Source: Pseudoxanthomonas sp. YR558 (GTDB lineage Bacteria > Pseudomonadota > Gammaproteobacteria > Xanthomonadales > Xanthomonadaceae). From it: 64,000 bases of DNA. Shown piece after piece: positions 36,068-45,332 of the stretch. The notes below the pieces were generated by a model. That model saw only the letters and a list, made by a program, of their open reading frames with translations. It ran no database searches and was not told the origin of the DNA. The stretch lies in contig NZ_FPCI01000001.1 in the NCBI RefSeq assembly GCF_900116385.1, forward strand, positions 2,391,501 to 2,455,500. The letters run 5' to 3'. The translations under genes and the position numbers were made by a program. How positions within the stretch are numbered: position 1 is the first letter of the stretch; the number at the start of each line of letters is the position of its first letter.

Positions 36068-36078
36068 AAGGGTATACA
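36052..36078 (+). promoter_or_regulatory. Putative promoter of mnmG
   Basis: TTGCCA at 36052-36057 and TATACA at 36073-36078 are 15 bases apart, about 85 bases ahead of the mnmG start. The spacing is short but tolerable. It overlaps the leftward sigma-54 element. Confidence 0.35.
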
Positions 36079-36094
36079 GCAGGAAGCGTGCCAA
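36079..36094 (-). promoter_or_regulatory. Sigma-54 (RpoN) -24/-12 promoter element
   Basis: Minus-strand TTGGCACGCTTCCTGC matches the sigma-54 consensus TGGCACG-N4-TTGC with one mismatch, and the GG and GC doublets are exactly 12 bases apart. It points leftward into the intergenic region, toward a terminator 115 bases away. Confidence 0.6.
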
Positions 36095-36161
36095 CTTCGC
36101 CCCGCACCCCAACGCTTTTGCCTGAACCCCTACCCGCCTGTGCGCGGGCCCGGAATCCACG

Positions 36162-38051
36162 ATGAGCCCCAGTTTCCATCAGTACGACGTCATCATCATC
36201 GGCGGCGGCCACGCCGGCACCGAGGCGGCGCTCGCGTCCGCGCGCACAGGCGCCCGCACGCTGCTGCTGACCCACAACGTGGAAACGGTGGGTGCCATGA
36301 GCTGCAATCCCGCCATCGGCGGCATCGGCAAAGGCCATCTGGTGAAGGAGATCGATGCGCTCGGCGGAGTGATGGCTTGGGCGGCCGACCGCGCCGGCAT
36401 CCAGTGGCGCACGCTCAACGCATCCAAAGGACCGGCCGTGCGCGCGACGCGTTGCCAGGCCGATCGCGCGCTCTACCGCAGCGCGATCCGGCGCGCGGTG
36501 GAAGCGCAGCCGAACCTGACGCTGTTCCAGGCGGCCGTGGATGACGTGGTCATCGAGAACAACACCGTCCGCGGCGCGATCACGCAGACCGGCCTGCGCT
36601 TCGATGCTGCGGCCGTCGTGCTGACGGCGGGCACCTTCCTGGCCGGCAAGATCCATGTCGGCGAAACCCAGTACGCGGCCGGTCGCGCAGGCGACCCACC
36701 GGCCACCGCGCTGGCGCAGCGGCTGCGCGAAGGCGCCTTCGTCGTGGATCGTCTGAAGACGGGCACGCCGCCGCGCATTGACGGGCGCTCGCTCGACTAT
36801 TCGGTGATGGAGGAGCAGCCTGGCGACGATCCGTTGCCGGTAATGTCGTTCATGGGCGAGGTGTCCGACCATCCGCGCCAGGTCTCGTGCTGGATCACGC
36901 ATACCAGCGAACAGACGCACGAGATCATCCGCGGGGCGCTGCATCGCTCGCCGATGTACTCCGGCCAGATCGAAGGCATCGGGCCGCGCTACTGCCCATC
37001 GATCGAAGACAAGGTGGTACGTTTCGCCGAGAAGGCCAGCCACCAGATCTTCGTCGAACCGGAAGGGCTCGATGTCGCGGAGATCTATCCCAACGGTATC
37101 TCGACGTCATTGCCGTTCGACGTACAGCTCGCGCTCGTGCGCAGCATCCGTGGTATGGAGAACGCGCACATCACGCGCCCGGGCTACGCCATCGAGTACG
37201 ACTTCTTCGATCCGCGCGGATTGAAGGCGTCGCTGGAGACCAAGGCGGTCGCCGGCCTGTTCTTCGCCGGCCAGATCAACGGCACCACCGGATACGAGGA
37301 AGCCGCCGCGCAAGGCCTGCTCGCCGGCCTCAACGCCGCGCGCTTCGCGCAGCAGAAAGAGGCGTGGTCGCCACGTCGCGACGAGGCCTATCTCGGCGTG
37401 CTGGTCGACGACCTGATCACGCACGGCACCAAGGAGCCGTATCGCATGTTCACCAGCCGCGCCGAGTACCGGTTGCAGCTGCGCGAGGACAACGCCGACC
37501 TGCGCCTGACCGAAACCGGCCGTGCGCTGGGCTTGGTGGATGACGTCCGCTGGAAGCGCTTCGACGCCAAGCGCGACGCTATTGCACAGGAAACCGGCCG
37601 CCTGCGCGCGCTGTGGGCCACGCCCGGCAATGCCCTGGGCCGCGAAGTGGCCGATACCCTCGGCGTGCAGGTCAGCCGGGAGACCAACGTGCTCGACCTG
37701 ATCAAGCGTCCGGAACTGGACTACGCCAAGCTGGTCGCCGTGCCGTCGATCGGTCCCGGCGTGGACGATGCACAGGTCGCCGAGCAGGTGGAGATCGGCG
37801 TGAAGTACGCCGGTTATCTGGACCGCCAGCGCGACGAGATCGAGCGCCAGCAGCGCAACGAATCCACGCCGATCCCGGCCGGCTTCGACTTCGCCAGCGT
37901 GCGCGGCCTGTCGGCCGAAGTGCAGCAGAAGCTCGATCGCGTGCAACCGGAGACCATCGGCCAGGCGCAACGTATCCCCGGCATGACGCCTGCCGCGATC
38001 TCGCTGCTGCTGGTGCACCTGGAGCGTGCGCGGCGCATGCGCGTGGCGTAA
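36162..38051 (+). CDS. mnmG: tRNA uridine-5-carboxymethylaminomethyl modification enzyme MnmG (GidA)
   Basis: The product is 629 residues, the usual family length. With MnmE it makes the cmnm5 or nm5 modification at the wobble uridine of several tRNAs, using FAD and methylene-tetrahydrofolate. The FAD-binding motif is [16 protein letters not shown] at residues 9-24; [36 protein letters not shown] and [20 protein letters not shown] are GidA signatures, and the C-terminal MnmE-binding helical region ends [16 protein letters not shown]. Transcribed alone, convergent with the kinase gene. Confidence 0.97.
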   Translation: MSPSFHQYDVIIIGGGHAGTEAALASARTGARTLLLTHNVETVGAMSCNPAIGGIGKGHLVKEIDALGGVMAWAADRAGIQWRTLNASKGPAVRATRCQADRALYRSAIRRAVEAQPNLTLFQAAVDDVVIENNTVRGAITQTGLRFDAAAVVLTAGTFLAGKIHVGETQYAAGRAGDPPATALAQRLREGAFVVDRLKTGTPPRIDGRSLDYSVMEEQPGDDPLPVMSFMGEVSDHPRQVSCWITHTSEQTHEIIRGALHRSPMYSGQIEGIGPRYCPSIEDKVVRFAEKASHQIFVEPEGLDVAEIYPNGISTSLPFDVQLALVRSIRGMENAHITRPGYAIEYDFFDPRGLKASLETKAVAGLFFAGQINGTTGYEEAAAQGLLAGLNAARFAQQKEAWSPRRDEAYLGVLVDDLITHGTKEPYRMFTSRAEYRLQLREDNADLRLTETGRALGLVDDVRWKRFDAKRDAIAQETGRLRALWATPGNALGREVADTLGVQVSRETNVLDLIKRPELDYAKLVAVPSIGPGVDDAQVAEQVEIGVKYAGYLDRQRDEIERQQRNESTPIPAGFDFASVRGLSAEVQQKLDRVQPETIGQAQRIPGMTPAAISLLLVHLERARRMRVA

Positions 38052-38121
38052 GCCGCCATCCTCTGAAGCGCGCGTGATCCGTCGCGTCAGGGGCGCGATG
38101 AGCGTTACGTCGCCGGGTCTG

Positions 38122-40875
38122 TTACCGATCGTTGACGGGTAAGGCGAGCCTGCGACGACGGCACTCTCGGGCCATCTCGCTGTCGATGGCGGGCGACGCC
38201 TTTGAGCCGCCCACCCACGCCTCGCAGGCTTGGTAAAAGCGTCCTGCGGAACCGAACGCGCCATCCTGCTCGGCCCAGGTACCCAGCGAGTGAAGGGACG
38301 CTCCGGCGGCGGCCCGCAACAGACTGGCGTCCGGACGCTTCAGTGAGTGCAGCACCACCGTGGTCATCGTGTGTCTGGCGTCCGTTGGCCGGCGCTGCGA
38401 CCACAGGTAGTCGCCATAGTCCACGTCAAGGTTGATGGCGTAGCGACGATCCTCGCCGAAGCACGCGCGCATCTGCTGTCGCGCATGTGCGAACAAGGGC
38501 GTCAACTGGCTTCCCGGCGATCCGGCCAGTACCCGGGCCTGCACATAACCGGCCTCGACCAGCGGCATGGGCACGCCACGATGCCGGCCATCGGCCAACA
38601 CCTGTTCATACATCGCGATGGCTTGGCGAATGTTCGCGGGTTCGTTGCGGTAGTAGCCGACATACGTCAACGCCAGTCCGTACGCATGCTTGGCGCGCCA
38701 GGTCAGCGAATGGAAGCGGCCGTGCGCTCGCTCGAGCAGTTCGGCCGCCTGGCGGTACGTTTCCAGCCGGCGAGGATCCAGCGGATCGGGCCACGCGTAT
38801 CCGATGAGCAGCAGGCTTTCGGCGTACGCGTCGCTGGCACCGAGCCCGTTCGTGTCCAGGATACGGCGGGCGCGCTGCGCCAGATGGAGGACGCGCACGG
38901 CGTGGCCATCGGCGAATTCGCTCTGGGCAAGCATCACCATCGCGCGCGCGGTCTCCGGGTGTTGCGGGCCGTATAGTCGAAGCGTATCCAGGTGCACGCG
39001 CTGGGCCAGAGTCCGCGCGGCATCCAATTCGTCGCGGATCAGCAGCACCCGGATGAGGTCGCGACGCGCTTCGTCGCGCAGATCGGCGTGCGCGTCGCCG
39101 GCAAGCGCGATCGCTCTTCTCAAATCGGCGCCCGCCTCAGCGATTCGGTACAGCTCGGTCAGGGCCCGACCTCGCTGGATCAACAAAGGCACCAGCGCCG
39201 CATCCGCCGACAGTCCGCCCCGCTCGGAATGCGCCAGTTGCAGGTTGAGCAACGCCAACCCTTCCTTCTGGTCACCGAGGTTCCAGCGCGTAAGCGCATA
39301 CTCGGCCTGCAGCAGGATCTGTTCGGGATCCCCTTCCGCGCGTCGGGACCGGGTCAGTGCATCCCGAAGCAGTGCGTCGGCCCGGGAAAAGTGTCCCTGT
39401 GTATTCAGCAGGGAAGCGATCAGCCGCACATTCTCCGTGCTGCCCTTTTCTGCAACCGGTGTAAGCACGAGCGCTTGCTCGGCGAAGCCGGTTGCCGCCT
39501 GCAGGTCGCCAAGCGCGGCGCGCGAGCGAGCCAGCAACCGCAGGCCGCGTGCGCGCACGACAACACTCCGGCCGATCGCGGGATCCTGGCGTATCGCAGC
39601 TTCAAGCCCGCGCAGAGCGCTCTCGGGCGAGAGTGCGGAACTACGGACGGCGAGCGTCGCTCGACTGCCGTTCCATTGCTCGACATGCTGCAGCAGGGCC
39701 GCGTTTGCAGCCGCTTCGCGACCCGCGGCAACGCGCTCCCGATGAGCGAACCATGCGCCGGTCGCGGAGAGCATGAAGAGCAACGCGGCCGACGCCAGCG
39801 CCGCGCGCCGATTCCTGCGGAAGAATTGGACGACGCGATGGCGGATCCCGGGTAGGGTGGATACGGGACGCTTGCGCAACCAGGCCTTCAGATCGGCGTG
39901 TAAAGCGTCCATGTCGACATAGCGCCGGTCAGGATCCGGGTGCATGCATCGGGCGACGATCGAGCGCAGCGCCCGGTCCTCGCGTGACTTGCTTGCAGGC
40001 TCCTTCGGGTCCTGCAGTTCTGTGATCGAAGCGATCACGGCGCCCATGGCATACAGATCGGACTCGGCCGAGACGCTCAGTCCTCGCTGGATCTCCGGCG
40101 CGGCGAATGGCAGCGAATAAGCCTGGGGGCGTGCCGGCAGTCCGTCCCATTGCGCTTGCGAGGCGACACCGAAGTCGATCAGGCGCAGATGGCCATGCAG
40201 CGACACCAGTAGGTTGGAAGGCGTCACGTCGCCATGGATCACGCCCTGCCGGTGCGCATGGGCCAGCGCACCCGCGGCTTGCAGCAGGAGATCGATCTTC
40301 ATTTCGAGTGTGCACTGACGGCGCGCGCACCACTCGTGGAGCGCTTCGCCATCGACATATTCCATGGCGAACCAGGGCGCGCCCTCCGCGTCGATGCCGC
40401 CATCCAGCACCCGTGCGATGCCAGGGTGATCCAAGCCGGCGAGAATCGCGCGCTCCCGCACCAGCGCCGCCGCGTTCCGGTCAGCGTGCTCGCCGCGGAG
40501 CGCCCGCTTGATCGCGGCACGCTGTCGATAGACGTCATCCGCGCGTTCCGCCAGGAAAACGCTGCCCATCCCGCCGCGCGCCAGCAGGCGGACGATACGC
40601 CATGCGCCCAATGTATCTTCCGTCGAAGCGCACGCCGTCTCGAAGGATTCGGGAGCCTGCGGGGTCGCCGGGATCGAGGCCGATGGCGCGGGCAGCGCGT
40701 CCAACCAGCGGGTGTCCGCGTGCAGCCATGTGGACACCTGCGCGTGCCGATGCGGCCATAGGACGCGGAGGATGCCCAGATGCGCCGTACGCAGGCAGGC
40801 AGGCAGCGCCAGGTGGAACCGAAGCGAATGCAGCGCCCGCTTCCGCCCCGCGATGTCGGGCTCAGCCAACCTCAC
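38122..40875 (-). CDS. TPR-containing transmembrane kinase-like protein with altered catalytic loop
   Basis: The product is 917 residues. The kinase domain has a Gly loop ARGGMGSVFLA (99-109), the ATP Lys123 and DFG at 234-236, but the catalytic loop reads HGDVTPSN (214-221): the Asp is kept while the usual Lys two residues later is Thr. Activity may be reduced or absent. A membrane helix (about residues 355-380, AALASAALLFMLSATGAWFA) and about 500 residues of TPR-like helices follow. The start overlaps the end of the sigma gene by 14 bases, so the two are coupled. It is probably a partner or anti-sigma-like regulator of that factor; this is inference. Confidence 0.85.
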   Translation of the reverse strand: MRLAEPDIAGRKRALHSLRFHLALPACLRTAHLGILRVLWPHRHAQVSTWLHADTRWLDALPAPSASIPATPQAPESFETACASTEDTLGAWRIVRLLARGGMGSVFLAERADDVYRQRAAIKRALRGEHADRNAAALVRERAILAGLDHPGIARVLDGGIDAEGAPWFAMEYVDGEALHEWCARRQCTLEMKIDLLLQAAGALAHAHRQGVIHGDVTPSNLLVSLHGHLRLIDFGVASQAQWDGLPARPQAYSLPFAAPEIQRGLSVSAESDLYAMGAVIASITELQDPKEPASKSREDRALRSIVARCMHPDPDRRYVDMDALHADLKAWLRKRPVSTLPGIRHRVVQFFRRNRRAALASAALLFMLSATGAWFAHRERVAAGREAAANAALLQHVEQWNGSRATLAVRSSALSPESALRGLEAAIRQDPAIGRSVVVRARGLRLLARSRAALGDLQAATGFAEQALVLTPVAEKGSTENVRLIASLLNTQGHFSRADALLRDALTRSRRAEGDPEQILLQAEYALTRWNLGDQKEGLALLNLQLAHSERGGLSADAALVPLLIQRGRALTELYRIAEAGADLRRAIALAGDAHADLRDEARRDLIRVLLIRDELDAARTLAQRVHLDTLRLYGPQHPETARAMVMLAQSEFADGHAVRVLHLAQRARRILDTNGLGASDAYAESLLLIGYAWPDPLDPRRLETYRQAAELLERAHGRFHSLTWRAKHAYGLALTYVGYYRNEPANIRQAIAMYEQVLADGRHRGVPMPLVEAGYVQARVLAGSPGSQLTPLFAHARQQMRACFGEDRRYAINLDVDYGDYLWSQRRPTDARHTMTTVVLHSLKRPDASLLRAAAGASLHSLGTWAEQDGAFGSAGRFYQACEAWVGGSKASPAIDSEMARECRRRRLALPVNDR

Positions 40876-41467
40876 TGGCCAGCCGCTGCATCAGGAAGTG
40901 TCGCGCCGCCTGCCAGTCCCTCCTTACCGTCCGGTCGGTCACACCAAGCAGGCCAGCGATCTCCATCTCCGTGTAACCCCCGAAGTATCGCCACTCCACC
41001 ACTTTCGCCAGGCGCGGATGAAGTTGATCGAGTTCTTCCAGCGACGCATCGAGCGCGATCAGCAGTTCGGCCCCTTCTCTCCAGGCAAGGTCTTCGGCTT
41101 CGTCCAGCTCGACGGTCTCGCCTTTGCCGCCTCGCTTCTCGCTCCATCGGCGCCTCAAGCCATCGATCAACGTGCATCGCATGGCTTTAGCCATGATCGA
41201 GAAGAGCTGCGCCCGATTGACGGCCTGCAGGCTGTCTTCTTGCAGACGTAGCCATGTCTCATGAACGAGTACGGTGGGCGAGTACGTGATGCCGCGATCC
41301 CGCCAGGTGTAGCGACGTGCCTGGCCACGTAGATCCTGGTACAGCAAGGTGTACACGTCGCGCCACGCCGTCCTGTCGCCTTGCTTCATCTGACCCAGCA
41401 AACGGGTGACTTCGCCTTGCACCTGGCTCTGGCGGGCGACATCCAAGGACTCCGTTTCATCCTGCAT
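40862..41467 (-). CDS. ECF-like sigma factor, TIGR02999 type
   Basis: The product is 201 residues. Region 2 includes WRDVYTLLYQDLRGQARRYTWRD and FSIMAKAMRCTLIDGLRRR; region 4 includes LAKVVEWRYFGGYTEMEIAGLLGVTDRTVRRDWQAARHFL with its helix-turn-helix. The segment SPTVLVHETWLRLQ is characteristic of the TIGR02999 group (xanthomonads, planctomycetes, acidobacteria), whose genes commonly sit next to TPR kinases, as here. It is divergent from the barrel-OmpA-DUF11 operon at 41990, a likely target. Its promoter consensus is not known from the sequence. Confidence 0.9.
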   Translation of the reverse strand: MQDETESLDVARQSQVQGEVTRLLGQMKQGDRTAWRDVYTLLYQDLRGQARRYTWRDRGITYSPTVLVHETWLRLQEDSLQAVNRAQLFSIMAKAMRCTLIDGLRRRWSEKRGGKGETVELDEAEDLAWREGAELLIALDASLEELDQLHPRLAKVVEWRYFGGYTEMEIAGLLGVTDRTVRRDWQAARHFLMQRLASEVG

Positions 41468-41989
41468 CGATCATGGCCTGGTCGGTCGCCCGCCGCGAAC
41501 GCGGAAAGCACACGCCGTTGAGCGCGCGTATATGTGATTCGGCATGTGGGAAGCCGAGGGGACACCACTCGAGGAAATCCGCTTTTTGCGGACTGTGTCC
41601 GGATCCGGAAATGGTTTACGTCCTTTCGCTGTTCCCGATTTCTAGGACACGCCAAGCCCGGAAAAATATTTGACGTCCGTCACGTCCGGACTGTGCCGCG
41701 CCTCGCGACCAAGTACATACATATACGCAAAGAGGCGAACGTCAGGATCCGGATCGGAATGTGTGACACAGGGGGCGGCCCGACGGCCGTAACGCAAGCC
41801 GGGAGTACAGGGCGCCGCTTAGGTAGGTAGCTCCGCTTCCAGTACGCAGGGTTTCGATCGCCTTGCAGTGCCCAATCGAGCATAGCGTCTCGAGATCGCC
41901 ATGCCTGGCTGCCGCCGGCATGGCGATCCATGTGTCTCCGTCGACAAGGGTTGCTGGCGTTCGCGGCGTGCCAACCGCGAAGGCTGACA
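41468..41989. promoter_or_regulatory. Divergent regulatory region between the sigma/kinase operon and island 2
   Basis: About 520 bases without a credible gene. It holds TTGACGTCCGT at 41670-41680 after an A/T run, an inverted repeat GGAC-TGT-GTCC at 41590-41600, a GTCCGGAC palindrome at 41684-41691 and ACATACATATACGC near 41715. Similar TTGACG and GGAC/GTCC elements lie ahead of the 5581 gene, suggesting common control. Confidence 0.4.
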
Positions 41990-44900
41990 GTGGACAAGAC
42001 CAAACGTTCTTACATCAGAAAAACCGCGCTGAACCTCGCTGTCACCGCCGCGCTGTTACTGCCGGTGGCGCAGGCTGCCGTTGCGGCGGAGCGCATCGGT
42101 GCGCGCGAGCCGGCAGGCCTATCGCAAGCGCAACCGGATGGGCGGCTAGTGCTGGAGGTGGATCGCGACAGCGCGCCGGCCGACGGTCAAAGCCACGTCA
42201 AGGTCAGGGTGCGTTTTCCAGGCGCCCCGCATCAATCCGCCGATGAAACGGTAGTCGTGACCCTGGAGGCCACCGCGGGTATATGGCAGCTCCCGGGCGC
42301 ATCCAGTGACGAGGCTGGTCTCGCTCCGCGCGATGCGGACCGCGTCATGCCCGGCATACAGGTTGCTCTAGTCAATGGTGAAGCCGAAGCATGGCTGCTG
42401 GCACCCATCGACCCCCAGGTCGTGACGGTACAAGCGGTCGGGGGCGGCTCCGTCGCGCGTGGCGAGGTCAGCTTCATTCCCGAGCTGCGCGAGATGATCG
42501 CACTCGGCGTCGTGGACGGCGTTTTTCGGTTCGACCGTAAGAACCCGCTGGCACTCGACCAGGCCCGGCCCGACGACGGCTTCGAAGAGCAGATCAACAG
42601 CTGGTCGCGCGAAAGTGGGGACGGAAAACGGAGCGCGGCCTTGCGCAGCGCGTTCTTCCTGAAAGGCAAGGTCCGCGGTGATGCGCTGCTCACCATGGCG
42701 TATGACAGCGACAAGCCGGGACATGACCGGCTGTTTCGCGACATCGACCCCGAGCGCTGGTATCCGGTGTATGGCGACGCCTCCATCGTGGGCTTTGAGG
42801 CGCGCAGCAGCAGTCGCCTCTACCTGCGCTTGGACAAGGGCCGGCATTACCTGATGTATGGCGACATCGCCACCGGCGATGGCTTCAGCCAGCGTCACGG
42901 CCAAGGCGATGTGGCGAGCACCCAGGTGCGCGACCTCGGTCAGTACAACCGCGCGATGACGGGCGTGCGAGGCCACCTGGAGAACGACAAGGGAGCGCTG
43001 GATGTCTTCGCGGCGCGCGACACCCTTCGTCAGGTTGTCGAAGAATTCCCAGGTCGCGGACTCTCCGGCCCCTACACGGTGAGCAACAGCGAGAATGCCG
43101 TGCTCGGTACGGAGCGCGTCGAGATCATCACGCGCGATCGCTATGCGCCCTCCCGCATCGTCGATGTGCGAACGCTCTCACGCTTTGCCGACTATACGTT
43201 CGAGCCCTTCAGCGGGCGGATTGTCTTCGTCACGCCCGTGTCGTCGATGGACTCCGCACTGAATCCAGTGTCCGTGCGCATCACCTACGAAGTGGACCAA
43301 GGAGGCGAGAGCTACTGGGTGTATGGCGTCAATGGGCAGTTCCGGCCCATCGAGCGCTTGGAGATCGGCGGTAGCTACGTCAAGGACGAGAATCCGCTCG
43401 CCCCGTTTGAGTTGGGGAGCGCGAACGCGACCTTCAGCCTCGGACAGAACACCTGGGTACGCGGTGAGTATGCGCGTACGCGCAGCCTCGCGGGATCCGT
43501 TGGTGGGAATCTGGCCGGCATCACGGCCACGCCTGGCGAAGCGCTGCAAGGCGACGCCTGGCGAGCGGAGTTCGGCCATCGCGGTGAACGCGCTAGCCTG
43601 CTCGCCTGGTTTGGCCGGAGCGACGCGGAATTCGAAAATCCTGCGTCTTCGTATCTTGGCGGGCGTCGCCAGGCCGGCGTCGACGGAACATTGACATTGG
43701 TGGCGGGAGACCCCGAGCCGCGCTGGGCGCTGTACACCCAAGCCAATTACGTGGAGGACGAGCAAAGCGAGGCGGAGCGTACGCAAGCTCAACTGGGCGT
43801 GCGCTTCACACCCACGCCGGCTTTCACGCTCGAAGTGGGCGCCAATCACGTCAGCGAGCATGCGGGTACAAGTGGAAGCAATGGCCTGGTCGTTCCCCGG
43901 GGCCTAGGTTCTTCCTACGGAGTGGCATCCGTTTCCAGCAGTACCGCGGTCGGTCTGGGCAGTGGGCAGACGCTCTACAACACTGGAGCGGGCTACAGCA
44001 GCGGTTTTGGCAGCTGGGTAGGCAACGGACTGGCAGGCGTGCCCGTGGAGTACACGGCACTGCGGATCGCCTCGCGGTACCGCATCGGTGAGCGCTTCGA
44101 CCTGACGGGGGAGGTCGAACAGGACCTCAACCATGCCGATCATCGTCGCGCGTCACTCGGCGCGGAGTGGCAGGTGCACGACCAGACGCGTCTTTTCGGT
44201 CGCTACGAATGGAACACGGGCCTCAGCACCGTGGCCACGTCAGAAGGTGTCACCAACCCGCTGACGGGAGTAGTGACGCCGAGTCCTTACGAGACGAACG
44301 CATTCGTGTTCGGCCTGGACACGGAGTACATGGAAGGCGGCTCGTTGTTCAACGAGTACCGCATGTACGACAGCTTCGGTGCGCGCCAGATGCAGTGGGC
44401 GAGCGGCCTGCGCAACCTGTGGCACGTCACCGACAGCCTCACGTTGCAGACAGGATTCGAGCGGCTTGAGATCCTGGACGGCGACGGCCAGAAATCGACG
44501 GCCGCTACGCTCGCCGCCGAGTGGCGGCCGTCCGAGTTGTGGCTGGTGAACGGTCGCTTGGAGTGGCGCAAGGTGGGGGTTGCTGCCTACGGCAACGACA
44601 ATGGAAGTCCCATCGCGACGGACGCGAGCTACGACAGTTGGATGTCCACGGTGACGGTCGCGCGCAAGATCGATCGCGACTGGACACTGCTCGTCCGCAA
44701 TTACTACCTGCGCAACGAGTACCGGGACGAGCGCGACCCCAGCTACGAGGACAGGTTCCAGCTCGGTTTCGCCTACCGCGATACCGACACCAACCGGATC
44801 AACGTGCTGGGCAAGTACGAATTCTGGACGCGCAGGGATAACAGCCTGTTGGCGTCGGGCCTGCCCGAGGATGATCTGCTGCCTCGCGCGAACGGCTACG

Positions 44901-45322
44901 ACAAGCATGTCGTCAGTCTGCACGCGGATTGGCACCCGAACCGGGTGTGGTGGCTCACGGGCCGGCTGGCTGGAAAACGGCAGACCGATATCTATGCCGA
45001 CGAAAAGAGTCGTTACACCGCCTACCTGGCGGGCGGCCGCGTGACCTATGGACTGAGCGAGCGCTGGGATGTCAGCGCAATGGCCTACCGGATGTGGAGT
45101 CCGGGTGGGGGCGCGCAGTACGCGCTTGGTGCGGAAGTCGGCTACCTGCTGACGTCGAACCTGTGGCTTTCGGCGGGCTTCAACGAGCGCGGATTCCGCG
45201 ACGACGACATGACCGGTGCCGAGTACACCAACCAGGGCGCATTCCTGAGATTGCGATTCAAGTTCGATGAAGACCTGTTCCGCGGCAACGACCCCGCCAC
45301 CAATCGCGCGCTGCCGCGCTGA
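41990..45322 (+). CDS. Large outer-membrane beta-barrel protein of island 2
   Basis: The product is 1110 residues from the GTG at 41990, which has AAGG six bases upstream and opens a signal peptide (LNLAVTAALLLPVAQAAVA). Residues about 30-180 form an Ig-like or invasin-like domain (LVLEVDRDSAPADGQSHVKV), then comes a barrel region with RLFRDIDPERWYPVYGDAS, LYLRLDKGRHYLMYGDI and many aromatic beta-strands up to AFLRLRFKF. The motifs DPxxxYPVYGD, YLR(V/L)D and (A/V)xYEVxxxG recur in the barrel protein at 11148, so they are paralogues. First gene of an operon with the OmpA-family and giant DUF11 genes. Role unknown; a scaffold or channel for the repeat protein is one idea. Confidence 0.82.
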   Translation: MDKTKRSYIRKTALNLAVTAALLLPVAQAAVAAERIGAREPAGLSQAQPDGRLVLEVDRDSAPADGQSHVKVRVRFPGAPHQSADETVVVTLEATAGIWQLPGASSDEAGLAPRDADRVMPGIQVALVNGEAEAWLLAPIDPQVVTVQAVGGGSVARGEVSFIPELREMIALGVVDGVFRFDRKNPLALDQARPDDGFEEQINSWSRESGDGKRSAALRSAFFLKGKVRGDALLTMAYDSDKPGHDRLFRDIDPERWYPVYGDASIVGFEARSSSRLYLRLDKGRHYLMYGDIATGDGFSQRHGQGDVASTQVRDLGQYNRAMTGVRGHLENDKGALDVFAARDTLRQVVEEFPGRGLSGPYTVSNSENAVLGTERVEIITRDRYAPSRIVDVRTLSRFADYTFEPFSGRIVFVTPVSSMDSALNPVSVRITYEVDQGGESYWVYGVNGQFRPIERLEIGGSYVKDENPLAPFELGSANATFSLGQNTWVRGEYARTRSLAGSVGGNLAGITATPGEALQGDAWRAEFGHRGERASLLAWFGRSDAEFENPASSYLGGRRQAGVDGTLTLVAGDPEPRWALYTQANYVEDEQSEAERTQAQLGVRFTPTPAFTLEVGANHVSEHAGTSGSNGLVVPRGLGSSYGVASVSSSTAVGLGSGQTLYNTGAGYSSGFGSWVGNGLAGVPVEYTALRIASRYRIGERFDLTGEVEQDLNHADHRRASLGAEWQVHDQTRLFGRYEWNTGLSTVATSEGVTNPLTGVVTPSPYETNAFVFGLDTEYMEGGSLFNEYRMYDSFGARQMQWASGLRNLWHVTDSLTLQTGFERLEILDGDGQKSTAATLAAEWRPSELWLVNGRLEWRKVGVAAYGNDNGSPIATDASYDSWMSTVTVARKIDRDWTLLVRNYYLRNEYRDERDPSYEDRFQLGFAYRDTDTNRINVLGKYEFWTRRDNSLLASGLPEDDLLPRANGYDKHVVSLHADWHPNRVWWLTGRLAGKRQTDIYADEKSRYTAYLAGGRVTYGLSERWDVSAMAYRMWSPGGGAQYALGAEVGYLLTSNLWLSAGFNERGFRDDDMTGAEYTNQGAFLRLRFKFDEDLFRGNDPATNRALPR

Positions 45323-45332
45323 GGAGACCACC

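Noticed and set aside
35830..36069. A 79-codon leftward open frame in the region before mnmG
   Set aside because: It runs through two terminator hairpins, has no ribosome-binding site worth the name and no protein-like pattern; the candidate RNAs explain the region better.
41473..41673. A 66-codon plus-strand open frame in the sigma/island-2 intergenic region
   Set aside because: No ribosome-binding site, no domain, and it overlaps the likely promoter of the sigma gene.
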